Notes under the pieces: generated by a model
Database searches by the model: none
What the model was told of the DNA's origin: nothing
What the model saw: the letters and a program-made list of their open reading frames with translations, nothing else
NCBI GenBank assembly: GCA_027605045.1
Contig: JAQFWX010000032.1
Span: forward strand, 186,001 to 250,000
Origin: Phallus indusiatus
Taxonomy: Eukaryota > Basidiomycota > Agaricomycetes > Phallales > Phallaceae
Direction of reading: 5' to 3'
DNA length: 64,000 bases
Made by a program: the position numbers and the translations under genes
Shown: piece by piece, positions 24,069 through 34,979 of the stretch
Layout of the letters: every line of letters starts with the position of its first letter
How positions within the stretch are numbered: position 1 is the stretch's first letter

Positions 24069-26317
24069 ATGGCTCAAAGGATTTACCGTTCTCAGGATAC
24101 GCCATTGAATATTCCTGAAACGTCAATTTTCAACCATGTTTTTTCCAAAAAGCAGCTGAACCCCGACAGTACCGCCTTTATTGACATTTCTTCCGGGCGG
24201 ACTTATTCAAGAAAAGAGGTTCACAGTATTAGTTTACAACTTGCCTGGGCCATACAAAACGTTCTTCACCTGAAGAGTGGCGATTTCGTTGCCATCTTCT
24301 CCGTCAATTCTGCATTATGGGCCTTAACGTTCTTAGGTTGCAACGCCGCCGGAGTTGGCGTGACTACTGTAAATAGCTCGTATACGCCTAATGAGCTACG
24401 AAACCAATTAATCGTGAGTCGTTACTCTGAAAACACACGTCTAAATATACTAAATTTGTTTTTCTTTACCCAGGATAGTAGGGCAGTTCATATATTCGTT
24501 CATCCTCAGCAGTTTCCCGTCTTGCGAGACACACTTAAGATTATGAATATTCCGGAGACGGTAGCAAAAGATCGAGTTGTAATTATTGACCCTTCTGGAA
24601 AATATGTCGGTTTGGACGGCTGGAGACGCTTCGAGGATCTTCTTGGAAATGGTCGCCTGCAACAAGAGGAGTCTGCTGATGGTCGGCTTTCACACAACAC
24701 TACAGTTTTGTGTTATTCATCAGGCACCACGGGATTAGCAAAAGGAGTCGAGGTATATCATTTTTAACGTAACAAAAAAGGAATTACAATGAACCTCCTT
24801 GTTAGCTATCCCACCATAATGTCATCAGCGTCGTTACGATGGCTGCTGCCAGAATGACTTACCTTACCCATACAGGAACAGCAGTCGCTGTCTTACCATT
24901 GGTATGTTTTTTTATAAATATATCTCTATTAATTCAAATAAACATGTTATAGTTTCATATTTATGGTTTAGTATGCCTTTTATGTTTATGCTTGCACAAA
25001 GGGACCCGACTGGTCATCATGCCCTCTTTTACGCCCGAATCGTTTTTAGAAACCCTTCAGACTTACAAGGTGGTAGTTGGATTCGTGGTCCCTCCCATTT
25101 TAGTCGTATTGGCAAATCATCCTGGTAAGCCTTATTATCGCAGCTACGATTTTGTCTGTCAAATCCCGCATTAAATCATACACAGCTGTTGACAATTATG
25201 ATTTCAGTCATCTTAAAGTACTCGCATCTGGTGCAGCTCCAACTACGGAGGGTCTAGCTTTGGCTGTCAGTAAACGATTGGCCAAAAACGGTGCAGACGT
25301 CGCCGTTGTTCAAGGTGCATTGTGGATTTCAAGATGACATCGCCCTACAAACTTTCTTACCTGCATTATTCTGTTTAAGGATGGGGTATGACGGAGACTA
25401 GTGCGCCTAGTACAACTACTGGTTTGACAGTATGGCGTGAAAAGATTGGTGCCTCCGGTATTCTCTTGCCTAACATGGAAGCACGAATAGTTGGAGATGA
25501 TGATATGGACGTTCCCGAAGGAGAAGTTGGAGAATTTTGGATCAGAGGTCCCAGTGTTATGAAAGTATGCTGTTGTAGTAGTATTCTCGGTTGTCGCGCT
25601 CATACTCTCAATGTCCAGGGTTACTGGAAAAACGACAAAGCCACGAGAGAGACAATCACCACCGATGGCTGGCTCAAAACCGGAGATATTGCCTTCATTG
25701 ATAAAGATGGATATCTAACTTTCATAGATAGGAAGAAGGAGTTAATTAAGTATAAAGTAAGTAAGGCATATATCACTGTTAACATTCCATTTATCACTCG
25801 ATATTAGGGTTTTCAAGGTGCTTTTCAGATGAAGTTTGTTAGAACATAAAGTGACTGACCCTGCCGTGCTTTAGTTCCTCCCGCTGAACTGGAAGGACTC
25901 CTACTGACACATCCTAAAATCGCCGATGTCGCTGTCATTGGAATTTGGTCAGAAGCTGAGGCTACAGAGTACCCCAAGGCGTACGTCGTTCCTCGAGGAG
26001 GACTTGCGTCCCTTAAGACGGAGAAGGAGAAGTCGATGCTGTGCGAGGAGGTGCAGGCTTGGGTTCGCGAACGTGTAGCGAAGCACAAGTTTTTACGTGG
26101 CGGTAAGCATTCCTTGAAAAGAGATGATCAAAGAGTGAATCAAACGACGTTGTTCCTGCCCTTTAGGCATCGAATTGGTTGATTCTATTCCAAAGAGGTA
26201 TGGCCATTCTTTCTCGCTTTCGTTGATAAGTTCTCAAAGAGAGATAGTCCCTCGGGCAAAATCTTGCGCAAAGATCTGAGGGAGCTGGTGAAGGCTAAAC
26301 CACGCGCTAAATTATGA
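24069..26317 (+). CDS. 4-coumarate-CoA-ligase-like acyl-CoA synthetase, peroxisomal
   Basis: Starting [20 protein letters not shown], about eleven exons join without a break. The AMP-binding signature [12 protein letters not shown] is at about residue 190. The acyl-adenylate motif appears as [11 protein letters not shown], followed by [12 protein letters not shown] and the C-terminal lysine motif SGKILRKDL. These are the motifs of the ANL superfamily that activates carboxylates with ATP and CoA. The protein ends PRAKL, and AKL is a type 1 peroxisomal targeting signal. Fungal 4CL-like enzymes with such tails activate aromatic or medium-chain acids in peroxisomes. The exact substrate cannot be read from the sequence. 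The last intron's acceptor was chosen to keep [11 protein letters not shown], the usual spelling. Confidence 0.92.
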
Positions 26318-26724
26318 CTTAATTTCCATATGTATATCATATATCCAACCTGCGAATATTCGCAGGAAACCAAGCTTCAACTACTTTGACAGTTGGGATT
26401 GTCTACTCTTGTGTAGTGTATTAGTTTGCTTAAGGTCATTTACTTGTCGCTCTTTCAAGTTCAACGCCCTTTAGTAGGGGTTTGCATATAAAACACTCAT
26501 AGAAAAATTATTCATTATTTTGATATTTGAGTAGACGGATTTTAAGACGTCCAGACCTATTTTTTGGACTGGTGTAGAGTCAATCAAGTCCTTGAACACA
26601 TTGATCTTGATCAACGTTGGTCCCAACCTTGGCGGCTGGACTGAAATAGTTTCGCTTACATAACCGGTGTCATTGGTTTGTGGTTCTCCTTCTCTCTTTG
26701 CCAATCGTTTTGGTTTGGCTAAGA
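26318..26724. other. intergenic stretch with one doubtful minus-strand ORF
   Basis: An 88-codon minus-strand ORF (26737-26471, start MKPPFLAKPKRLAKREGEPQ) fills most of it and overlaps the first exon of the next gene on the other strand. It has no recognised similarity. It may be a real small gene, but I would not annotate it without transcripts. Confidence 0.3.
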
Positions 26725-28667
26725 ATGGAGGTTTCACAACATAAGGTCAATTGCTCAGTGATTTTGGTTTATGTTTGACTTAAATCCTCATGCCCAATCC
26801 TTAGATACATGTCAAACCGTCAGTTCCGGCTGCAGTGGGTTCGAATAGCCCAGTTGCACACTCACCATCAATTGCTACCGGACAACCCATCGTCATTCGC
26901 GCGAAAGTCAGTGGCTCAGCACGTACAAGATCACAGACAAGTGCAAGCTCCGTTGTTTCCGCCAGTGGACCGCCGAGAGTTAGAAATGCCCCTGTACGAG
27001 CGACACTTACGCCAGATGCTGGTGTACGTCCGTCTTCGCCTACGAAGTTTACAGTAAGGTCGCCTTCTCCTTCGAAGTTTATGCGCCCATTATCTCCTTT
27101 CAAACCTTCGCAACAAGCTAAACCGACACCGGTTCGACCTCCGGCTCCGGCTTCGATGTCGAAAGTCGCTTCACATCTTGCACGTGTGGATAAGAATTCC
27201 ACCTCCGTGATTACCGTGTTTGACGATAATCATACAACCGCACCGTCTTCTCCATCCCTGTTTCTGCAAAACAAGGATGGTATTTCGGACAGAGTCGCCA
27301 AAGGAGGCGCGAGCTCTCTTCGCATCAAGGCAAAGGTTACGAGTATGACCAAACCACCCCCCGTTCCTACCATTGTTTCGCCTCCATCGCCTCCTTCCAC
27401 AATATCTTCTATACCATCCCCAATTATGTCAGCGCGGCCTCGTGTGCGGGCTCTGACTACGGTTCGAAGACCGTCCGTCCATTTACCAACCGCAGTGGAT
27501 GAATCACTATTAATTCCTCTCCCAACATCTCCACCAACCTCAACTCTATCATTTTCTTCCCACTCATCCACATCTATCTCAAGTATTCACTCCTCTAGTA
27601 CGAATGACGCAGACACGCCTCCAATTACACGTTCGAGTTTTTTGAAAAGGGATCTCACCACCGATACACTGGTAGCACCTGAGGAAAGGACGGCTGAAGA
27701 ACCGAAACCACCGAAACCTTATATGGGGAACTTAATTGCTCGAGTGCGATCTGATACGCGTATATCTGGAGGGAATGGACGAACATCAAGAGACTCCTTT
27801 AGTTCCGAGAATAATGATTCAGTGGGAAAATCTGACAGTTTGTCGGACGAGGATGATACCCTGGCACATGCGCCAAAAACCTTGCGTTCGCCCTCGCAGG
27901 AACGAGAAGAAGAAGAGCGTGCTGAAGCCAAATCCAATCGCAAGGTATGATATATTTTCACTACTTTGGTGTTGGGTTTGACACCATATCATCTGAAGAT
28001 AGCCGACTTGGAAATCACTACAAAGTCCTTACTCGCCATTAATACTTCCCTTGAAGCCGCTAAGGCTCGTCAAGCCTCAGAGATACGCGACCTACGTCGC
28101 AAATTACGTCAAGCCCGTTTAGCATTACCCCCCAAGAGTTATAAACTTTTGGCAGCAGATAACCAAGAGTTAGAAGAGAACGATGGAGAAGATGGAGAAT
28201 CGACGGACGTCGACGAGGAAGAGGATGAATGCTTCCAACGCATGAAGCATATGTTGGACGATTTATTAATAACCGGAAGAAAGGCTTTGGCTGTGCCAGC
28301 CCCTTCTTTCAAGATTGATACTTTGGAAAGTTTATCAGCAAAGCATTCCGAACGTGAAATACTCGCACAGGATTCCTATACAAACACCGATGACAATCTC
28401 AAGCGAGACTGGAAACATGGTGTAGCTATAGGCAATCGTGTGTTGTCCGCAGAGGAAGCTAAGCAATGGACGGAGAATAATATGGAACGGGATCTAGACG
28501 ACACCCAAGAGGACGCAGATACAAGTCATGCAGATACACTGGAGGAGGAAGAGGAAGTAGAGAAAGAGATTGAAGTCGCTCCCTCAATTAATCTAACTCC
28601 AGACATTGAGGGTTTTGCGCAAGATGATACCGACGACTCCCCGGCCAATATCGACATACCACCATAA
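26725..28667 (+). CDS. Ser/Pro-rich protein with short coiled coil, unknown function
   Basis: A 21-nt first exon (MEVSQHK, 26725-26745) joins after an intron to IHVKPSVPAAVGSNSPVAHS. The long second exon ends at SNRK before 27945, and a third exon starts IADLEITTKSLLAINTSLEA. The first 370 residues are disordered and rich in Ser, Pro, Thr and basic residues (SPTKFTVRSPSPSKF, PLSPFKPS). They are followed by a heptad segment (LEAAKARQASEIRDLRRKL) and a very acidic C-terminus (EENDGEDGESTDVDEEEDE). No domain is recognised. The look is of a phosphoregulated scaffold. The first exon is inferred from splice sites only; without it the frame would start near 26835. Confidence 0.75.
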
Positions 28668-29113
28668 TCATTTTTCGCCCATTCTCTATACCTATCGGGC
28701 TCTCTTGCGATTTACTTATTGCCGTTGCTGTTACGATTTTTTGCCACGACTTTCATGTTACCCTTTCAAAGAATATTCCCCGCATTGCCCTCGCATTACT
28801 AGATAAGAATGAACATTCATACATCCATCATCTCAACCCTCATTTTGTTCGAGTCTTTATGAATCAATGTAGTCTCAGCTCCTATATCACACGCACGCAA
28901 AGCGTGAACCTTCTTAATGTATTGAGAACAAACAAACATAGAAATTATAATTGCTGCCTTCGCGTATCGGCCTGAGCCTGCCGATCCAAGAGCGTGACTA
29001 TTATGTCACGGTAACAGACTGCTGGAGCAACTGTAAAGAAGCTGAACTTGAAAAAGAAAACACTACCGAATCATCAAGTCAACACACCCTCTTCTCCCGG
29101 GCTCAAAAACATT
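28668..29113. other. intergenic stretch upstream of RPL28
   Basis: It holds the 3' flank of the Ser/Pro-rich gene and the RPL28 promoter and leader. A 66-codon ORF at 28951-29151 overlaps the RPL28 start in another frame and is a shadow. Nothing else is supported. Confidence 0.45.
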
Positions 29114-30057
29114 ATGTCTTCCGATTTAACATGGCTGCTTATCCGTGTTAGTAAAGTTGCTACTAACTAACTATTTCCTTTACTAAAAACTTTATCTAGA
29201 GGTACAACTCTTTCCAAGTCAAAGGCGCACCAGAAAGTCCCATCTTCTCAAGAGAGCCGGTGCGTTCCTATTAACTGTGCTAAGCACTGTACTGACATAG
29301 TTTTCTTTGGTAGGGGAATCTTGTAAATTTGCATTCAGCTAAATATTCTGGTGTTTCTGACAAGGTCGATACTGGTTTCCATCCCCACTCATTTTCACTC
29401 ATATAATAAATACTAGTAGAGCATCGATATTCAAGACACACCATCAGGAATTACAATTGTTACCAGGAAGTCAAAGGCACCCTCAAACCATGTTCGCTCC
29501 TCCCAGAATAAATTGACAATTCGTCCGAATTCCGGTAACCGTCGTTCATATGGTATTGCAGCCCAAGTAGCCAAACGGGGATACCGTGCGGATTTAAGAA
29601 AGGTACATTTATTTTTGCTCATTTCTCTTGCGTATTGGTTTCTTTTTTCTTCACTTCCATCACCCGCATCAACGTTAGAACCCACCCTACCTCTCTCGAT
29701 TCTGAGAGGCGGAATGAAAGGCTGGGCGTGGACATGTATGCAATAGCAACCCCGCTTTTGTACGGAACGATCAAGCCGTGCAAAAGTGTCGCGTCCCGTC
29801 GCTATCGGATGTCGTTCAACCTGAACAATGACGATGACCGACACTGAGACGCCGACAACTTTTTCTTTCTCTTCTGTTTCACAATTACGTCGGATATCAC
29901 AATGGATACTGACATCTATGATTCTCAGGCTGCCGTTGCACGCGTTTCAGCTCTTCTCGCCGCCAGAAAAAAGAAGGAAACCATTAAAGCTCAACCAGTC
30001 CGTGAAAAGAAGGTTCGCGGCTCGAAGAAGGGAAAGGCGCCCAAGGGACTTGACTAA
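29114..30057 (+). CDS. RPL28: 60S ribosomal protein L28 (eL28)
   Basis: Five exons (29114-29146, 29200-29259, 29314-29364, 29420-29602, 29929-30057) give 151 residues: MSSDLTWLLIR, YNSFQVKGAPESPIFSREP, GNLVNLHSAKYSGVSDK, an exon with TIRPNSGNRRSYGIAAQVAK, and a Lys-rich tail with ARVSALLAARKKK. This is the eL28 family of the large cytosolic subunit, at its usual length. Three introns are 50-60 bp, but the fourth is 326 bp and contains a strong stem-loop, suggesting a hosted small RNA. The start is fixed by the conserved N-terminus. Confidence 0.95.
29755..29786 (+). ncRNA. possible intron-hosted snoRNA hairpin in RPL28 intron 4
   Basis: CTTTTGTACGG (29755-29765) pairs with CCGTGCAAAAG (29776-29786) across a 10-nt loop: 11 pairs including one G-U. 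Flanking ATAGC and GCTAT could form a lower stem with internal loops, as in an H/ACA hairpin. The intron is about six times longer than its siblings, and ribosomal-protein introns often host snoRNAs. I could not fix H or ACA boxes with certainty. Confidence 0.3.
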
Positions 30058-30219
30058 AGTGTATAATGCTCGATGACTATATCCATAAGTAGTGAAATGA
30101 AGCCAACATGCTGACTACGAGTATGTAATCTCAAAAATCATTTATGTCGAGTATGCAACGATTATGTCGACCGCAAATATACTTGTCACGCTCGTGACTC
30201 CTATCTCAATACTTGTGCA

Positions 30220-30540
30220 ATGTCCCGTCCGAACGTACGGATAACATACAGCTTAAATCTTCCTGCTTCAACTCAAGCTCCGGAAAATCTGTCTAATAAG
30301 ACAACTCACGAATTCCCTGTTGTCGGAGAAGATTCGCAACTATCGACGTCATACTATACGGGATTACAAAAGGCTCTAGCACAGGCTAAAGAAGTCCTTG
30401 GTGGAGAGCTCACTGCTTGGAGGGACGCTGTTGGGAATCTAGAAAAAGATAAAGATCTTGGGAATTCACGGGGAGATGACGAAGAGGAAAACGACGAAGA
30501 GGACGAAATCGCGGAAGGCAAGGATGCATCAACTTGGTAA
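30220..30540 (+). CDS. GON7: GON7-like KEOPS/EKC complex subunit
   Basis: A single exon of 106 codons starts MSRPNVRITYSLNLPASTQA. The core LSTSYYTGLQKALAQAKEVL and GELTAWRDAVGNLEKDKDLG fits the fungal Gon7 pattern, with a helix of tYlxxL...Qxxi(N/G) type followed by an acidic tail (here GDDEEENDEEDE). Gon7 is a small, poorly conserved subunit of KEOPS, which makes the tRNA t6A modification and is tied to telomere maintenance. The assignment rests on short motifs and size, so it is moderate. The start has no competitor. Confidence 0.6.
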   Translation: MSRPNVRITYSLNLPASTQAPENLSNKTTHEFPVVGEDSQLSTSYYTGLQKALAQAKEVLGGELTAWRDAVGNLEKDKDLGNSRGDDEEENDEEDEIAEGKDASTW

Positions 30541-30761
30541 GCGCGCCATGTCCGAGCAACTTCAAACTTGGCCCTTGTCGCTCACACAACAAGCAGACCT
30601 TTGGTATTGCATTAAGAACAATTACAAAGATAAAAGAAGACTTCATGTATTTTAATAGAGCGCATATCATATTCTCGTAATGGCAAGTAGTGCATAGAAT
30701 ATGTGTAACATGGCGAATGCGGGCGTGGCGAATAAACCACGAGTAATTATTTAAGAAACAT

Positions 30762-31720
30762 TTACTCTTCTTCCTCTTCATCGCCACCAGCCTCTTTGCT
30801 AGCAGCAGCGGCAGCACGCTTGCGCTTCACACGACCGGGGCGGCCTCCACCGTATGGCGACGTAAGCGCAAAGTCAATGTGCTTGAGAATTTATCAAAGG
30901 ATGTCGCGAAATTATGATATAATATACATACTTTTTGGGAATCAAGTCGTACAACGAACGAGGGGACATTGACAATTTGTTTACCAACACTAAACAGAGT
31001 TAGATTGATTATATCCGTTGATAACTTAGACCTACCGAATGTGTCGCTGTCTAATCAAGACACGAGCATGGTGAATTGACTTGGCCAATCCCAATTTGAA
31101 GACCTAATAAAAGGAGGTACAAGCTGAGTCGGAAAGCTTTATTCACGAGACTTAAAAGAGCCCACTTGAGTCTGCAATCTTCTCTCCAAGAAATCTTCAA
31201 TCTTGAGGGCCAGTACGTAATCGAGACGCATACGGGTTTCGTCCAATACACCAATGCGGACCAAACGACGAATCAAGGCGTTACCTGAACATGGGTGAGT
31301 TATAATTGATCACGTCGGAAGCGAAGACAAGCCCACCCTCAAAGAGTCTCCTTGGGTCTTTAGCATCGAGCTTAAGAAGCTCACGAGCAGCACGACGAAT
31401 TTTTGAAAGGACAAGAGCGATACGCCAGATTTCTCGCTTGTTGCGCAGACCGTATTCACCTGCGAGCTACGCATTTATGTTAGAGCGAATTAATTATACT
31501 GCGATTGACATCTAAGGACCTTCAATTCGGCATCCAACCGAGCACTCTCAAAAGGCCTACGAGGGACCTTGTATCTAAATTCCTAGTTAGAACCATGCAA
31601 TGTTCGCAAGTATTATTTCAGTTCGACCACATACGTTTTACTGTGATTCCGGGGAGCCCTAACAGAATTTTTATCAGAGAGTATATAACATTAGAAAATT
31701 ATCCTTCCATACCTAGGCAT
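30762..31720 (-). CDS. RPS9: 40S ribosomal protein S9 (uS4)
   Basis: The tiny first exon encodes MPR and the second APRNHSKT, then [18 protein letters not shown]. Later exons give [78 protein letters not shown] and the end [16 protein letters not shown]...DEEEE. All are collinear with uS4, which nucleates 40S assembly and binds the 18S 5' domain. Six or seven introns have regular GT..AG ends and the frame is intact. The start lies 264 bp from that of RPL21 on the other strand. Confidence 0.95.
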
Positions 31721-31984
31721 AGTTAGTCGGTAACGTTACCTTTTTTTGAGAAATAAAAGAACCTCGTAAATTTGGAGAGGTTTGGGAATGTACAGGCGGA
31801 TCGTAGTTTGAAAAAGTGCAACTTTACAGTTTTGCAGCGTCAAACTCGGTGAACTCCGCTCGGCCCACTTTCCCACAGTCCTCATCCATTTTTCCAATCC
31901 TCAAACCAAAAGTCTCGCAGCGTCGGGCCTCTCTCAAGACCTCAGAAACCACCCTCCTCTCGTCTTCATCTACGTTAGTTCAGC
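31721..31984. promoter_or_regulatory. shared divergent promoter of RPS9 and RPL21
   Basis: Only 264 bp separate the two start codons of these ribosomal protein genes. The interval has poly-T and poly-pyrimidine tracts (TTTTTTT near 31741, CTCCTCTCGTCTTCATCTAC near 31963), typical of fungal ribosomal protein promoters. Coordinate control of the two genes is likely. Confidence 0.6.
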
Positions 31985-32704
31985 ATGCCTCACTCTTTCG
32001 GTTACCGCGCCCGTACTCGGGACATGTTCAAAAGAAAATTCAAGGGTTAGTTTTTATATCCGATCTTTGTGTAGCTTTGCTTTAACTGGAATTATACAGA
32101 ACATGGAACGATTCACTTGTCGAGCTACTTCACAATCTACAAGATCGGTGACATTGTCGACATTAAGGCCAACTCTGCGCAACAAAAGGGTATGCCCCAC
32201 AAATTTTACCACGGGTTCGTTTGTCAATTGCATGATTATGTTGCACCTTGTACTGAGTTTTTTTTTTTGCCGAGTGCAGACGAACCGGAATAGTCACCAA
32301 CGTCACCCCAAGTGCTGTTACCGTTCTAGTCAACAAGGTCGTTGGAAACCGCTATATCGCCAAGCGCGTAAACATTCGCGTGGAACATGTATGACTCGTT
32401 TTAATCCAATCTTGATAGAACATTGGCTTACTATCATTCGATATCGATTTGTAGGTAAGACACTCAAAGTGTCGTCAAGAATTCCTTCAACGTGTTGTTG
32501 AGAACTCGCAAAAACATCGTGAGGCAAGAGAGCGAGGAGGTAAGTCTTGCGATCTTTGTTTTGAGAACGTTTGCTTATTATGATACTGCAGAAACCGCTA
32601 TCGTTAAGCGGGCACCCCTCGGACCTGCCGAGGCACATGTTATCTCGACGAAGAACAACGTACCTCAAACTATGCGCCCAGCCGCTTACGAAACAACTAT
32701 CTAA
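31985..32704 (+). CDS. RPL21: 60S ribosomal protein L21 (eL21)
   Basis: Exon 1 encodes [20 protein letters not shown]. Then come [86 protein letters not shown] and the end [20 protein letters not shown]. This matches eL21 (about 160 residues) throughout. Five exons; one donor lies inside the conserved FYHG/RTG junction. The protein sits near the 5S rRNA and P-site side of the 60S subunit. It is divergent from RPS9. Confidence 0.95.
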
Positions 32705-32897
32705 ATTTACTCGGATGTAATATCATATTTACGTCCTGTCCCTACAGTTGTTCCATGCATGTGTATGATATTTTTATACTATGCCCATGCCATCGCATGA
32801 AAATTCAATATGATGATAATCTACACCGCTAAGGAACAAGCCATTCACCAGCGTGCTTTTTTTTCCCTTTGAATCAGAAGCACCCGACTTAAAATTA

Positions 32898-34914
32898 CTA
32901 GTCGATATTATACACAATTTTACAATCTTCGTTCATGCCAAACCAGTCTAATGAACGATTAAGATCATCAAGGTGGCCGAAATGCGAAATGCCGTTGTTC
33001 TCCATAACCAGCCATAATACAATGTTGAGTGAAGGCGATAGTTTCAAAGACTTGAGTAGCTTTAGCCTAAAAACTTTCAAGCTAATAGACGATAAAATGC
33101 TGATTTCGACGTCAGGTGCTTGTTTTTGAAGGGCTTCACTCGAAGGCAGTCCAAGCACCCTAAAGCATTGTACACCTAGAACAGTATGAGAATGATGCAC
33201 CCCTTTCAATTAGATATATGACAAACAAATCAATCGTTTTTTCAGTGTTTCTACTGGTTTTTGGACCGCATCCGGCCTGCCGTATACTGACAACAAATCA
33301 GTCACGCAGAAGTTATTATTCTTATCAACCTACCTTCACATAGCTCCATAAACCGGGAGTACTGTTTCTCGCCTAGCTCAGTAGGTGACAAGTCTTGCTT
33401 TGATATGTAAGATAGGTAATAGAGCTCAGCGTCACGTCTTTCAGCATGTGAGATCTGTTAAAACTAAGGTATGACGAACGGCGGGAGCTTTTCAAGGACA
33501 GGCTCATACCTGACTGGAGTTCAGTGTAGTCAGGGTAGCGATTTTGGCAATTGTCAAAGGTCTAGAGGATGATTCTACAGAAAGATATGGTAATACTAGT
33601 GAGAGCCCTGAAATTGGACAAACGTAAGCACCTTGGAAAAGAGGATTTGATCCGACGTTGAGGACCGCGAGTTTGGGTAGCCAAGTTGGGAGAGCATCTA
33701 TGCTCGACCATGTTTTCAAGTCAGCGCCGTTTAAGGAAAGATGCTGGATATTTAATGGAAGAGCATCTATAGGTTTCTGGGATATATTTTGAAACGAATT
33801 GTTGGAGAGGATCAATCGTTCTAGTCTATCAAAATTGAAAACGCAAAGGTAAATGGTAATGTGTAGTACCCTACCTGAGAAATATGGAAAGAGCTTGCAT
33901 GACGTTTGTGAAATCTGTCAACTCATTCTGTTCCAGATTTAACGCTACGAGATTGGGTATTTGAATGTCGGCCGGTGTCAGTGATCGAATCAAATTGCGT
34001 CCCAGTTCAAGATGTGAGAGGGACGGAAATGATGGCAATAATTGGAGTACCTTGAAGGAATAAATGGTTTGTTTAGTGACATCCTGTGTATGCTGACCTG
34101 ACTCCAGCTGATACAGGTCTTGTTGAGTCGCAACTCTTTGATTTTGTGGAATGACAAACCAAGGGATGATCCTTCTGGGATCGTAAGTCTCGTTTGACTT
34201 GAAAGATAAAAGGGTTATTAGTGGACCGTTCATATGATAATGATCCGAACGGACTTTAACGACAAGACCTCTAGTCGAGGTAAGCCTGTAACCAGACGAG
34301 CCACATCATTCCATGTTGTCAAAAGGCTGTTGGAAAGATCAAGCCCCTTGATATCTTAACTCAGGTCAGGTTGTGTGAAATTATCTGTGCCATAACAGTA
34401 AACCCACTTGGGCACGTTCTTTGAATTTCACTGGGATCGTCCACATAGGCGACTAGCTCAGAATCAAGGCTCACTTCTCGAAGACTATCCAATCGTGATA
34501 GCTTATCTCGAATTTTATTCAGGCCAACAGCTTCAACTTCAATTAAGCTGTTGCTAGAGCCGAGTGTAACTTTCTCTGTCGTATCGCTTACTCGCGATTC
34601 AATGTACTTTGACGACAACGCCTGTAGAAACGTCTGGCCGTAGGATATCGAGGCATTAGGTCGAATGAATGAACCAGAGTTTGGTGTTCTGATACAAAGC
34701 ATACGTCAAGGAAAAATGAGTATCAAACATAGTTTACGTACATACAGGTGAAGTATTGTTTTCCGTCTTTGTTGCCGCTGTGCTTGCCTCGATTCGGATC
34801 GTCCCATTCAACGCCGATCCATATTCCTTTACTGCCTTCCACTTCCCCGACAAATCTGACTGTCCCATTATGTGATGCATAACTTAATCTCGTTCCTACT
34901 TGTGGAATGTGCAT
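32898..34914 (-). CDS. TBCE: tubulin-folding cofactor E (TBCE)
   Basis: The N-terminus is a CAP-Gly domain (VGTRLSYASHNGTVRFVGEV, GIWIGVEWDDPNRGKHSGNK). A connecting segment follows (SLIEVEAVGLNKIRDKLSRL). The leucine-rich repeats run from IKGLDLSNSLLTTWNDVARL through LSHLELGRNLIRSL and LNLEQNELTDF to LERLILSNNSFQNI. The C-terminal part is ubiquitin-like (ISLKVFRLKLLKSLKLSPSL ... DCKIVYNID). This CAP-Gly/LRR/UBL order is specific to TBCE, which binds alpha-tubulin and, with TBCC, D and A, builds the alpha/beta dimer. About nine introns are removed with no frame break. The start at 34914 precedes the domain by few residues; an in-frame ATG at 34959 adds 15. The HIBCH start is 65 bp away on the other strand. 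Confidence 0.92.
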
Positions 34915-34979
34915 GACGCCACGGTGCAAATGAGAGCTGCCGAGTTCGCGCCGAGTCACTTGGCCTTACCTCAGCAGCA

